From Siphonodentalium dalli (Eukaryota > Mollusca > Scaphopoda > Gadilida > Siphonodentaliidae): a DNA stretch of 64,000 nucleotides. Within the stretch, counting starts at the first letter, position 1; every line of letters starts with the position of its first letter. The notes beneath the pieces are model-generated. The model worked only from the letters and a program-made list of their open reading frames with translations, did no database searches and was not told where the DNA came from. The position numbers and the translations under genes were made by a program. Of the stretch, positions 22,101-33,900 are shown one piece after another. The stretch is taken from NCBI GenBank assembly GCA_032622095.1, contig CP136061.1, positions 64,173,127 to 64,237,126 of the forward strand, read 5' to 3'.

Positions 22101-22660
22101 AGTTCCACAGATTGTTTCTTTTCACATTGCTTCCATTTCGACTTCTAATTTTTCTAAGTCTTCCATTATTTCTTGTTTTTCTTCAGAGCTATATGTTAGA
22201 TGCTAAGATCTGACATAATTTTTGCCTTTTTTAATGTTAGATTTTTTCGATTTGCAAACAAATTTGAAAAGTGTATAGTGGTGCCTCTGATATCAAGCAA
22301 CACTGTGTCGAGGAATAGTCGTTTTCCAATAGAGCAATTTATCTTGCTTTTTTCCTCATGTGAGGAGTAAGTAATCTTATTTTGTTTTCAGCTATGATTC
22401 CTTTTACTAAATTAAACAGAGAATTATTAAATTTCCAGAAACCAGGACCAGTCTTGGTGTCATTGACGATTAACGGGAGTGAAATAATAGAATGATCTCA
22501 TTTGTATCTGGGTAAAATTGTTGGTCCTTTTCCCATTAGATTAAGGAGGTCCTCTGAAATTAAAAATTAATCTAGTCTCGCCATTTTAACTGGGGATTTT
22601 CTTCTCCATGTATAGCATCTTTCTTGTTTGTTAAATAATCTTCACATGTGAACCAGTTCG

Positions 22661-23376
22661 AGACTGCCGGAAAGGTCTGCATCTTCATGGTAGCTGATTG
22701 TTGGAGTGAACATGATTACCTATTGTCACTTTCTCTTCAAGATTTCCTTTCATGTTTGATATGCCTCATAGACCAGTGCCTCGGATAAACATTTGTCTTT
22801 AGCTCTTCAAAAACTATATGTAATAGACTTGGACATACTTTGATTCATAAAATTTATGCAGGTGAAAATCAGTTACGCCGGTTAAAACTTGCATGGGTGG
22901 TACACAATCAATGAAACTGCCCACAACTGATTCACAGGCCTGTGTAAAGGAATGTACGTGGCCCTAAAACAGTTGTTTCCAGTATAGTATCACTTCATCT
23001 TTACTGCTTCTAATTGATGGCCTCTTTTGTTGGGGTTAATATGTCGTTAAAATGTGGCTAATCCATGATCACATTCATTGAGTGTGAATACTAGTTCTCA
23101 TACCACAAGAATATCATTTTTACTATGTAAAATTGAACAGTCACTTTTCCTATACTTATTGGTTGTTCAAAGTGTGAGTGCCTAAATTTAGGTTAGAGTG
23201 AAAAGATTCAAGTCAGGAAATGGTTCCAAGGAATGCCAAAATTCGATCAGGAAAAGCAACCTCAACTTCAAGTAAGAAAGAATTCCATGGACATGTCTTT
23301 GGCTAATTGAGAAACCTTAGTCTAACAATAATAATTTACAAAATTACTCCAGAGTTATATCCCTGTTCAGACTCAC
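22661..23376. other. Intronic, possibly decayed LINE 5' part
   Basis: Upstream of the recognisable endonuclease end. I cannot read endonuclease motifs here and see no other gene. Confidence 0.4.
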
Positions 23377-23558
23377 CGGATTTCTACACCCAGCCGTCCC
23401 ATAGCAATATGTGATTCTCCTCAGCTTACAACGATCACCATCAAGCACGACCAGAGTGTATTGATGAACACCAGCAGTATTCTCCTCCGGAGCTCTCCAT
23501 TTAATTGTAACACTCCTGCTAGTCATATTGTATGATACCCCGGTCACTGTGTCTGATA
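23377..23558 (-). CDS. Exon: first half of an FN3 domain (minus-strand EB/EGF-FN3 gene)
   Basis: 182 nt, phase 1 at the start (acceptor TTCTTCAG before 23558) and phase 0 at the end (strong donor CCG|GTGAGT). It encodes SDTVTGVSYN, RSVTIKWRAPEENTAGVHQYTLVVLDGD, with the FN3 Trp and the PxxNxxxxxxYxL pattern. Four cysteines (DRC, YC, GC and one in the next exon, PSC) could form disulfides unusual for FN3. It joins in frame to the preceding exon at 35,369 (T + TA gives TTA) and to the exon at 8,528. A single FN3 domain is thus split by a 14.8-kb intron full of LINE and repeats. Confidence 0.82.
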
Positions 23559-25483
23559 CTGAAGAATTCAACAAATAAACAAGACTTTCATTGTGAAAGT
23601 TATAATATGAAGTTAATTTGGATTCTATGAGACAGACCATCAAGATGCTTGTAAAGTTAAAACCAACTGAGATGTTAACATTAAAGTCTAATTTCACACC
23701 TGATTTTGCATGCGAGGTCACTTACATGCTTAATTATTTAAGGAAATTAATATACTTTTATATGGAAAGAAAAACTCACACCAGTACAGTAGCACACAGT
23801 CACGGTGCTGCACAGCAATGCATGACGATATTAATTTCTGAATTTGTCTGATAAAACAGGTTTAATTCAGCCTATCAGAGAATACGATCAAGTTTCTTCT
23901 TTCTGGTTACCTATAAATGGTTTAGTCAGTTGAGGCTTTTAAAAATCATAAACTCAAAATGACACCAATCAAAGGTAGGCTATTTAACTGCTGGGAGAGA
24001 AAAGCCTTTTCTGTTCATTCTACTTTGTCACTTTCTAAATATATTCTATTTATATCAGAAGTCGTAACATATGAACAAGACATATGATAGCCCTTCTTGA
24101 TCATATCAGTGATTGCTAGTATGCTTTAGAGGGACTCAGGGCCTTCGTTCATGTAAAGGACTATCATCAAAAGAACCTGAAAAATAGATTAATTTAAGTG
24201 CAACGCCAAGCGTGTCATATGCCTCAAACACTCAGATTAGAGAGTGGGCAATACTACAGATTTATATAGATGGAAAATATGGGGGGGGGGGGGGCATAAT
24301 AACTCTCCAATAATGTTTTTTGCATGTCAAACCAATTGTTATGTAAACATTACTGTTACAAAAGACTTACAGAAACAAGACATTCAATGACTGTGGGTCA
24401 CTCACCAGACTGTAAAGACTGAGAAGACTGGGACTCTGAAGACTACAAGAGTCAGTACATGACAATATCACTTAAGACAAGTAGTTCTAAACATGGACAT
24501 AGCTCGAGGTTCTCAGATGAGCAGGGCTCTTCAACTTGAAATTTCTAAACGCACACCACTGACAAATCTCCAACCTCTTACCTTTTAAAGAATACAACCA
24601 TATAAGTTCACAAAAATCCTTTTACACATCCCTCTTAGGTTGAATTTTACAACTGGTACCAGTACTTCAAGCTCTCAAACGTTTGAAAATTACCAACCCC
24701 ATAAAGTTAAAATTTGTGGCCAATTTGGACCAACAGTTTAACCTGAATTAGGAACATATGGACTGCTCATTTAAAAACATACATGTTGGAAAATCAAACC
24801 AAACAATGAGAACAATTCTAACCTATTTTTTATGTGAACATCTAATCTACAACTAATGTTGTATCAGGGATGAAATTTTAACTATTTAAATTTTGATCAA
24901 AGTAGGGGGTCAAAGCTCCACCCCCTCTACACTCCTTCCCCATTGCCTCAAACATTGCCCCCCCCCAGGCTACCTAGATCTCAATATTATTACACCAGTA
25001 CCAAACAGGATAGAGCAGATGATGCCAAAGCAGAAAGAGGTCCCCGGAGGGTGTATTTGGTGATGCTAGCCTGCTGTAAGGGGTAGCAACACTAAATTCA
25101 CCCTCTGGGAACATCATTCTGCAAATGTCAGATACACTAAATTCAGGCAGTTTGTTTCAATTTGCTAGCAGTGTTGTTTACACAAAGCTGCCAGATGACA
25201 TATATTATTCTAATCTAGATTGATGACCTGTGTCTCTCTCTGTGTCTCTGCACAGATATATCTGCTTTTGGATAGAACAGGTATTAAAGTTGGAAGTTGG
25301 AGATGATATTGGTTGGAAGGGATGTTGGTTGGGTGCCGGGTAGGTCTGGGCCATGTGGGAGAGGGGATGGGTAATGGAATGTTTCTGTTATTTCATTAAA
25401 GATTAAAGTTTCATAACTCTGCAGATGTTATAATGGTGTCACTTTTTTTCAAATTTTATAACATGTTTAAAAAATAATTTTTA
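23559..25483. other. Intronic; two small repeats, no gene
   Basis: 24,380-24,500 matches 39,578-39,700 (CAATGACTGTGGG, CTCACCAGACTG, AAGACTGGGACTCT). 25,040-25,069 and 25,084-25,112 are an inverted pair around CCGGAGGGTG / CACCCTCTGG. A 14-G run sits at 24,281-24,294. Confidence 0.5.
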
Positions 25484-25664
25484 CTGGGTGACCTCATTTG
25501 AACAAATCTGAATGTGATTCACCTAGGGAACATCCACACCAAATATGAACCCATTCCGTCGTACGGTTCTGGAGGAGAAGATGATTCTTGACGGACGGAC
25601 AGACGGACGAACAGATGAGGAGTGATGACTATAGTTCCACTGGAGTCTTCATCTCAGGTGAGCT
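25484..25664 (+). repeat. Short interspersed repeat with GACGGACG run and terminal hairpin
   Basis: Contains TGACCTCATTTGAACAAATC, CACCTAGGGAACATCCACAC, a GACGGACGGACAGACGGACG run, GAGTGATGACTATAG, and ends ATCTCAGGTGAGCT, which folds with GTTCCACTGGAG. The same family occurs at 40,523 and 42,004. This pattern is common in bivalve genomes (recalled, not searched). Confidence 0.7.
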
Positions 25665-26307
25665 AGAAAGTCCAATTTGTCCAATATGATACCAAGGTTT
25701 AATCAAAACTTCATTGTAAACATTTGAAAAGGTCAAAGCATTGAATACTATGCTGAAAATCATATTCAGACTAAAATATTTTAACTCTGCGACAGGATTA
25801 GTAATGTTTGTTGACAAAGCACTAACAGTTTTGTTTACATAATAATAGTTCTAACAAGAACAATTTAAGAATATAAGAACAAAGATTATCTATTTATCCA
25901 CGTTCTTCTTAGTGGTGATGCTTTTACAGCCAATGTCCTGATCACGTTCCCAAAATGTGTATGGATGTCAATGTTATAACGAAGTCGAGGGCCGCTAATA
26001 CGCCCGAGGGCTGTTAAAAAATCCAGAGGGCCGTTAATAAACCATAATGCCCGATATGATCATGTTATTACTATTATTACCACATATTTGGATATTTGAC
26101 CTAGTGGAATATGAAATAGATCAAGAGAAAGATATTTCCAAGAACATATAAATAAAAACCAGCATTGAAGACGATCGAGTGACAGACGATGAGAGTTTGA
26201 CAGCTAAAGTTATTTATACACATTTACGATTGAGACAATAATTCAACAATATAGCGTGATTTCCAAATAAAAAAACCACTACAGTGAGTGTGAGGAAAAT
26301 GGTACAG
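25665..26307. other. No gene seen
   Basis: Contains three short GAGGGCCGTTAATA-like direct repeats near 25,985-26,045; otherwise featureless. Confidence 0.45.
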
Positions 26308-26753
26308 ACAGAACACAACGCGCATCTGAATCAATAATCTTTTATCGAATATTTAGTTGCGGATAGCGCAAGGATATATTTCGCGAGAGCGTAGCTCGAG
26401 CGAAATATAACTTTGCGCCGTCCGCAACGAGTTCGATAAAAGATTCGAGATTATGATTCAAGTTGTGTTCTGTATTTATTCTACACTGTTCAGTCAGATA
26501 AGTTCAATCCATGAATGTCACCTCCATTGTTACTATATCTACATTTATTGTGATTTATGTCTGACAAATAACCAGTAATTATGGGGGGAATCACTGGAAG
26601 CAGATGATCAACGTTATGTACGTCATCTTTCTTGGCGTCAACGTCAATAAGATTAGTTCCGGCTTGTATTCCACTAGAGGTATACACTAATATGTATTCA
26701 ATGGCTGGGATTCCGTTGAATACATTTGCCTCACGTCAATGGGTGTGGAATAA
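26308..26753 (-). repeat. Foldback repeat family, copy 3 (inverted relative to copies 1 and 2)
   Basis: Hairpin 26308-26473 (ACAGAACACAAC ... GTTGTGTTCTGT), followed by the family's unique part in reverse: CAGTCAGATAAGTTCAATCC, GACAAATAACCAGTAATTAT, ATTCCACTAGAGGTATACAC, and GACGTGAGTC read backwards near 26,735. It retains the same outer segment as copy 1, which supports a full unit of about 430-450 bp. Confidence 0.7.
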
Positions 26754-26781
26754 TACATGAGATCTAACTTCCGGTCAGTTG

Positions 26782-26835
26782 CCGGGCCGTGGGCCGATAA
26801 TGAGCAGAGCTTTTCATTATCGGACCACGGCCCGG
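26782..26835. repeat. GC-rich hairpin
   Basis: Arms 26782-26803 and 26814-26835 pair over 22 bp with one mismatch (CCGGGCCGTGGGCCGATAAT and complement), 10-nt loop. Lies just outside foldback copy 3; it may be the end of another small element. Confidence 0.6.
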
Positions 26836-27731
26836 TGTTTTGGTAACAATACGCTATTTGGAACGCCCCGAAAAACATTATCAATGGTCTAGAGAACGCC
26901 CTATAAAGTGGTAACAATACAGAATATCACCCAAAGGATATCCTAGTCGCTAACCAATAAATTCATTTGTATATCCCTGTAAATATTGTATTATTCCCTG
27001 TTATTCCTGAAAATTAAGCTCTCTACCCGCTTTTGCAGGGTGGACATAATTTATGTCCTGCCCACTTTTGATCGCAGCCGTGGTGAAAAAGTTAAAGAGA
27101 CACATCCATTCCATGTCTGAGTAAACACAAGCTTTCTCTAGTGTCACATCATGTGACCCAAGGGATCAGGGGACGATTCCATTCATCATTCTTTACATGG
27201 GCTGGAATGGACAGAGTAACACTGAATATGCTTTGCCCACAGGAATTGAATGTAATGATTGGTCATAAATATGCTCTCTGCACTTAAGCAGAGGGCCGGT
27301 GGTGTAACTGTACATGTTGGGTGAAACAGGCACCAAAAACCCATAATATGGGAACCAGGAAAATAGTTTTAGATAAATAATGTGTGCAATACTAAAAGGC
27401 ATAATTATTTTTTTTTTAAATGTGATCCACTTGTGAGAATATGCCATTTCAGTAAGTAACATGAGGATGACTTTCAATGCTACAAGTATAATATTTTCTT
27501 ACCAAAAATATGTATCTCCTAATAAGTATTTTGAACGCTAAACTATTGGTTATATCCTCTGTAATATCCCTGAATTTGGTTGGTTTCGTGTCGCCTGCTT
27601 GGCCGGAAAGGGCATTCGGGATTATTGAAAAAGTATCAATATTATGTGCAACCACATTTTCGTTCCAATACAAATTAATCATTCTCTTCTTATTAACTGT
27701 TGACTAACTATCACTTTTGGGTCTAGACATT
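26836..27731. other. No gene; possible Gypsy LTR at the right end
   Basis: The 200-250 bp before 27,732 may be the 5' LTR/leader of the Gypsy element, because TTGGCGACGAG at 27,731-27,741 resembles a primer-binding site. No second LTR is present to confirm this. Confidence 0.35.
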
Positions 27732-27887
27732 TGGCGACGAGTCGTTCCAACATCAGAGAGCGGAAATAACGCTCTAATTTGTGTGTCAGCGAAGAGAATC
27801 ACGCAAAGTGACTCAGGTTTCCGAAATTCGTGCAAACACTATCTCCCAGGCAAACACCCATAAAAGAGGCGGTATAAATCCACCAAT

Positions 27888-28708
27888 ATGAACAATTTAC
27901 CCTCATTTCCGAACTTTGACTTGATTGTGATAAAGCTAATGCTGGGCCAAGGTGGGAGAAATGGGTGACCCACCTGGAAAATTTATTTGTGGCCATGGAT
28001 ATTGACGATGCTGGCCGACAAAAAGCACTACTACTCCATTATGCAGGAGAAAAAGTTTTTGACATCTTTGAGGTTCAGAACACTTATAATGCTCCTACAT
28101 ACGCCAATGTAAAGAAAGTCTTGAAAAACTATTTCGCACCAAAATCAAATCCTCAAATGGACATTTTCGTGTTTCGAGAGTGCAAACAAGGTGCCGATCA
28201 ATCTCTTGATGAATACGTGACTCAATTACGACAATTAGCGAAACCGTGTGGTTTTCAGGATACAGACAATGAAATCTTGTCACAAATAATACAGCATTGT
28301 TCTTCTAACCGTCTTCGCAGACGAGCTCTTAGGGAACCAGAAAAATCGCTCAAAGACATTATCGAACTCGGTCGATCACTCGAAATATCCGATCTGCAAG
28401 CTGCTGCAATTGAAAAAGATGACGCATCTAAATCTGTGAACGTTGTTTCCAAGCAAAAACAATATCCAAGCTATGGTTCAGAAAACCGATGTTTCAACAC
28501 TCTGCAAAAATTCCGAAACAATCGCCTCCGCAAAATATTTGCCGAAACTGTGGTGGCCCATCTCCGCATCACTCGGATTGTCCAGCAAAAGGTCAAATTT
28601 GTCATTACTGTTGCAAAGAGCATCATGTTATGCGTATGTGTGACAAACTCAAGCGTAAAAATGCGCAACAACAAAACCCGGTTACTAGATATTCAAGTCG
28701 TCCTGTAA
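27888..28708 (+). pseudogene. Gypsy gag (frameshifted)
   Basis: Starts at ATG 27,888 (NNLPSFPNF), loses frame near 27,920, then reads NAGPRWEKWV and THLENLFVAMDI with the W-x-x-W and helical capsid pattern, plus an FRECKQGADQSLDEYVTQLR segment that is a major-homology-region-like element of Gypsy gag. Useful coding in this frame ends near 28,480; later residues up to 28,708 are out of frame with the knuckles. Structural protein that packages the element RNA. Confidence 0.78.
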
Positions 28709-28776
28709 ACCAAATTGCCGCAGCTGAAAATGACAGTAATGATGAAGAATATGTCTACGGCGTACAGAACAAGTGA
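28489..28776 (+). pseudogene. Gypsy gag nucleocapsid zinc knuckles (other frame)
   Basis: Frame +1 relative to gag. CRNCGGPSPHHSDCPA followed by CHYCCKEHHVMRMC gives two CCHC-like knuckles, the first with unusual spacing (CX2CX5HX3C). RNA-binding role by family. It is separated from gag and protease by single-base frame changes. Confidence 0.78.
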
Positions 28777-29155
28777 TAAATGTCGTGATAAACCTCCGAC
28801 GGCAACAATCCGCTTGAATGGTGTGCGGAAAACATTTCTCATCGACACCGGTGCATCAGTCAATGTGTTAGACTATCAGACTTATTCCTCTATCGGAAAA
28901 CCAAAACTTTGCACAGACAATGTCCCTAAATTGTGCCCATATGGGGGAGGTCAACCCCTTTGTGTCAAAGGTACATGTACTCTCATCGTTGAAATCAATG
29001 AATTAGTGCAACCTCACAAATTCTTCGCTGTGACCGAAAATCAAGGTTCACTATTAGCTTATCAGTCTGCATCTGATCTTGATGTAGTTAAATTTATTAA
29101 CTCTATTTCGTACATCGAGGCTCAGTACCCTAACCTTTTCAAAGGAATTGGATAA
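28765..29155 (+). pseudogene. Gypsy aspartic protease
   Basis: IRLNGVRKTFLIDTGASVNVL contains the catalytic DTG of retropepsins. Downstream are flap-like and C-terminal segments, then YPNLFKGIG, the usual approach to RT. The stop at 29,153-29,155 is in frame with RT-like sequence that follows (LHIDESVKPVALSQRSVPYH), so it is a nonsense mutation. Role: cleavage of the Gag-Pol precursor. Confidence 0.8.
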
Positions 29156-29290
29156 CTTAAAGACACAAATGTGAAACTACACATAGATGAAAGTGTGAAA
29201 CCTGTTGCATTAAGCCAACGTAGTGTACCATATCACCTCAGACCGAAAGTAGGACAGGAAATAAATGGTACAATATCAACAAAATTCTAA

Positions 29291-30224
29291 GAATACAATT
29301 TGAACAAAGATGCACCCCAGGATTTATGATTCCATGTCGAAAAATGGCAATAACTCCGGCAAAATGACTCAACTGCTCTCAAAATCGCAGGTGCGCAGGT
29401 TCCCATGCTGGTTTGACATTTTGGCAAAGTTCAAACAAATTTACTTGAAACTGACGGAATACAGGCTAGGTCATTATTATAGTCCTCCGACGGAACGTCG
29501 GGTGACAATAAACCTGAGAAATCCCAACTGGATGCAAAATAGACTGTGGACGATAAACATCAAAATCAAGGCTATGATCGCTGGGAGCGTTGTGGCCCCT
29601 GGAGCAGTGGTAATGAGACGGTTCCCCAATCGGAAAATCAAAACGATAATCAAGTAATTGGACATTCTGGACAATCTGTCAAGCATTGGCTCATAGTTGA
29701 TGTTCCCAGTCATACCGAGGAACCCTTAACGTCTGAGAGGAGGCAGGAGAATGTAACCCAGATATCAAATTCTAATATGTGAGAGGACGAGAAGATCCTG
29801 AATGGAGTCTGTACGTGTAAAGAGCCTTTGCTCCTTTTAGTAAGCCACCTTCTAAGTGGTGGTCCATGGTAGGCCCAGCGTGTGTACAACGATAGGATTG
29901 ACTCAAGGCGACATCGTTAGCTATGATGTCACAAGTCTCAGTAATCTTGTGGAACAATAATGCCACCGCATTAAACTTGCTGTGGGACATTTGTCCTAAT
30001 GTCAAAGGCTGGGTGGACATAGCATGTCCCAAGGTCCGAGAATATATAGTTTCATCTGTATCTGGTACAAAGTCAAAGCTTGACTGGACTAGCTTGTCAT
30101 ACTTGTGAGTATCAGAGCACGTGCTGATGACAGCAGCTGGTTCCTTGGTTGGTTTGTACAAATAACTGGGATAATAGTGTAATGTTTGAAAAATGTCATA
30201 GAGCAAGTAATTGGTTAAGCACTA
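29291..30224. other. Repeat fragment and an unassigned open frame
   Basis: 29,310-29,430 matches the 34-kb repeat (TCGAAAAATGGCAATAACTCC, ATCGCAGGTGCGCAGGTTCC). A 144-codon minus-strand frame (29,772-30,206, with TTRP-poor, His-rich tail DHHLEGGLLKG) has no recognised domain. It could be a transposon remnant or chance. Confidence 0.4.
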
Positions 30225-30964
30225 CCTTACTCGTATTTAAATTCACGCAGTACTATTTTTCGCGCACCCATCGGTGCGTGAATTTAAAACTGACCAAAAA
30301 ATAGTACGACTCCTGATGGGATGCCAAACCGCGGGGGTGGACAACAGCTTTATGTGTTAATGAGTTAGATATATTACTCAAGATTAGGAAGAATAGACAA
30401 TTATATTCACACGCGGGCAACCAATTTCAATACCAGTATTGACATGTAAAGCTATGAATAATTGTAAAATTGTTGACGTTTCAATGCTTTTTAAAATACG
30501 CATATTCCAGACTGATGTTGCACGAAAGCACGTCTCCATACCCACAACGCTGCCTGAAGTTGCTCCGCGGTCATATAATGGTCTGTATTATTGATGTGAA
30601 CCCAACTATTTAAAATACAAGCAACACATTTTTCCTGAAGTCAGCAGCCTATGCAGTTTACTTCTTTCAAGCTCATTTCAATGATCTCCATGACTATTTA
30701 AATATCAGAATAATTACTTGCAGCATATACATGCACCCATCTTCAAAACAAAATTATAATGTATGTAAATGTCCGCCGTGATGGTCTTTAATGTACACAC
30801 GTATCTTTAGGATCGATTAAGAACTGTCATCAAAATTTATACAGGATTTTTTCAAAAATATTTTTGTCAGTTTTGAATTCGCGCAACACGGTGCGCGAAT
30901 TCATAGTGCACTAATTTATAACTCAGCGAAAAATAGTAATGCGCGAATTTAAATACGAGTTAGG
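30225..30964. mobile_element. 740-bp TIR element with TA target site
   Basis: Ends CCTTACTCGTATTTAAATTC and, reverse-complemented, CCTAACTCGTATTTAAATTC. Similarity continues about 40 bp (TACTATTTTTCGC), followed by second inner inverted motifs (GCGTGAATTTAAAACTGAC / GCGCGAATTCAAAACTGAC). Flanked by TA on both sides (30,223-30,224; 30,965-30,966). No transposase ORF, so non-autonomous; TA target suggests a Tc1/mariner-like mobiliser. Confidence 0.75.
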
Positions 30965-30966
30965 TA

Positions 30967-33900
30967 TATAAAAACAGTCATTATTTTATAATGTGTCGAG
31001 AATACAATGGCTTGTCTGCGACAGGTTAACAATGGGGTAGCGATGGAATAAACCCAGACACACCGGAGGCAGGTCCCGAATGGGAGGCCGCCACATAACT
31101 TCAATCACTGCCCTCTCTGTGGAGGAGGTGTTCTTTTGTCTTCCGGATATAGGGGCCCCCTCCAGCCCTTCGATTGTGGAAAACACATGTGTGCTGCCGT
31201 TCGCGAAGCACATTTGAAGTTTTCGAGCGCTGTTTTGGAAGTTGAATTATATAATAATTCACAGAATCTGAGAGGGACATCTGTGATGAAAGATAATACA
31301 ATGTTATCTTAAACAAAAACAATTTGTTTAATCAATCATAGCATTAAGCCGCTCTAATACTTGTTGGCACAGAAAATAAATTTAAAACTGAATGAAATGC
31401 ATTTAAATCCTTCACCGCAATACATGTACGATACATTCTCGCATTTCGGAAATTTATTGATCAGACTATTGATCAATGTTGCTGACATTTGTCTCTAGAG
31501 AACTCATTGTAGCAGTGTTTATACATGATATGAGACCAAGTGTAAGGGCCAAGGGACCTCAACTGGTATCAAACTGGAAAAAAGTTATGTCCATTTAAAA
31601 GTTACAATTAATTGCACACAAGTTGCACACAACCCATCTGCAGAAGATGCAGAAAAACATTGTAGATGTAATTGTATAACACAAACCAAGAAATTTACCT
31701 TGAAAATTTCACTGCAAAATTTCTTGTTTCCTAATTAATGTAAACATGTGCTGGCATTATATTAATTAATTAATTATCAAATTTGCTAGTCCTCCACTAA
31801 TATTACTACCCATTCAACAAATAAAATATTAATATTGCTTCTAAAAAAATACATATTTTGCAGCAAATAATCTCATATTGACTATTTTCATGGTAAGCAT
31901 GTGGTTCTGATCATGTCAAGTGTGGTCCCCTGATCCTTAAGCATTGCATGCTGTCCGAGGCGAGCTGTCAGTCACGCATCTAGTTTCAGTTCCTCATGCA
32001 GTATGGTGCGCAAGTGTGTGCCACAAAATCGAAGAACTGACCCATCCGAAACAGTCCCCACCTTGGAGGCACTCTCGGATGGGAAATGCAAACTCGGACA
32101 CACATTGAAAGCTTCCAAATCCAAGGGAGGTAGCGACAGCACATCATCGTCTCCTTGAGGCACCGTCCATCAAGGAGATGGAGAAGAAAAGCAAGCATCC
32201 CGACTAGGTCACCTGGTTCTACGAGGAACAAATTCCAGTACATCGGTATGTAAGTTATAATTAAGCCTGTGGAAGTTCTGGCCTAGGAGCCGAAGGCCAG
32301 GAACCGTAAAGCCATGGCCACACTGGAGATGGAGAGAACACAGGTGGATGACAGGGATACAGGAAGATGACCAGAAAGTCATGCCACCTCCCAGTAATGT
32401 ATTATCATTATTTTTGGTTTGTTACATTTCTACCATTGTTATGTTGATATATACATTACAAATAAAGAACTTGAACTTGAACAGGCTTGCCCCAAAACAT
32501 GGAGAGACGGAAGACAGAAAAGTCTCAAACTGAGGACAGGTTCCTTTGAAACTCATGCGGTAAACTCCCCTGGACAGGAGGCGGTGGCAGTTTATACATA
32601 TTGTCCTAACTGGAATGAAAGATCATGTTTTGATAGTACCAGGGCTTGACAGCTACATGTAACAATGTGGCCATGGCAAGAGACCGGCATATGCAGCATC
32701 GGAAGGAACCCAGACACCTGGAGGCAGTTCCCAATTGGGGGATGGCCGCAGAACTTCCACCACTGCCCATCTCTGTTGAGGATGTGGAGGCCAAGACTAC
32801 GAATGTAGAGGAAGCATGACCACGTCCCATCTCCAAACCCGCAGGCTGTGGCAGAAAAAGGGGCCATGTCAGAGGGAAATGAGTAACATTTACTAGGTTG
32901 TGAACGTAAATTAATTTAATCATCTTTTGGAGAGATGATAGCCTATCATTGACAGGAGCCATTTTTGAAATCCTTCCAGATTTGAATCAATATCAAACCT
33001 AACGTTGGCTAGTTTATATAACCAATAAAGTAACTGATTAGCTATGACTACCAGCCTAACTTTTATCTGGCACCCTGGAGTAGAAATATTGCTACAATGG
33101 TCTTTGAATTTTTCCAGTTGATTTTGATAGGTTTTGCATATTAAAATTTTCCATCCCAACTGGCGCATATTTGACCAGTCCAAACCGCAGTTCACCCAGT
33201 GCATACCACGTCCGGTACAGGGCTAAAAATCTGACGAGAATCTGAAGTATTATTCTGAGCATGATGCTCGGAAAAAGTTGAAGAAATGCTACATTTTTAT
33301 TTTCTCAAAATTGTATTAATGTTTACATACACGGTGCATGATCATTGAATTGATGTGTTCTTAAATCACAGAGCAAACAATGACTAGACATTATTGTATA
33401 ATGAAAGTGAATATTTTAACGACTTATCTTGAAGATAGAAGAAATAAAAAGGACCAGTACCTTCCCATCAATCTTATTATAGAACATAACTCATCACGTG
33501 GCCGTTGTCAGATTGGGAATTGGAAATGGGAAACAAATCTACGTTTTTTGCCGGTGAGAGAATAAACGTACAGTAAGTAATTCGTACCATTTAAAAATAA
33601 ACTGTTCCGTGACATGAGGAGCATGAAGGATATAACCAATAGTTGAATGATATCTTTGAATCTTTGATGTAGATATCATAGATTTGAATACTGGAGACAG
33701 CTACACAATAGCCATCTCATTTTTTAAATGATATTGTCAGCATCCCACACTGAGAAATAAAATCCACACACGGACCCATCGCGGACAGCATCTGGACTTG
33801 CTTCTCGGCAAGGGTTATTGCAGCCACAGCGCACAATCGTCTCGATATGAGGGTACCTACTGCAGTTACGTTGCCTGGTGGATATCCTGCGATAGATTTG

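Larger units (their letters stand above)
20070..22660 (-). mobile_element. L1/Tx1-like LINE, endonuclease end to RT and beyond (decayed)
   Basis: Reading from 22,660 down: the end of an APE-type endonuclease (YTWRRKSPVKMARLD, FLISEDLL, then DTKTGPGFWKFNNSLF), with frame changes. Next a linker and RT N-part (22,100-21,633: RFRAKWIEEGEKPTKYFLNLE, KSPGPSGYAYEFYK), RT core (21,599-21,252: LLNTTYKL, DQTGFLAGRYIG, LLLIDFEKAFDTVS), GCRQGEPIFPYIFLLCA near 21,190, and the catalytic ITQYADDTALILDGSENSL at 20,510-20,440. Then WKHRLLTPLGRITVVKSLIL and LSSPDTAFLKALN near 20,110. Several frameshifts and stops make it inactive. It resumes at 9,836 after about 10.2 kb. Role: target-primed retrotransposition. 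It lies in the intron splitting an FN3 domain. Confidence 0.85.
27732..29290 (+). mobile_element. Decayed Gypsy-type LTR retrotransposon: gag, zinc knuckle, protease, RT start
   Basis: Order: primer-binding-like site, gag start ATG 27,888, capsid-like region, CCHC-like knuckles, aspartic protease with DTGA, then the first residues of RT, truncated near 29,290. At least three frame changes (about 27,920; about 28,480; about 28,765) and a stop at 29,153 make it inactive. The break coincides with repeat sequence of the family at 34.4 kb. Similar gag/knuckle wording is known in Mag-like invertebrate Gypsy elements; clade placement is inference. Confidence 0.8.
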
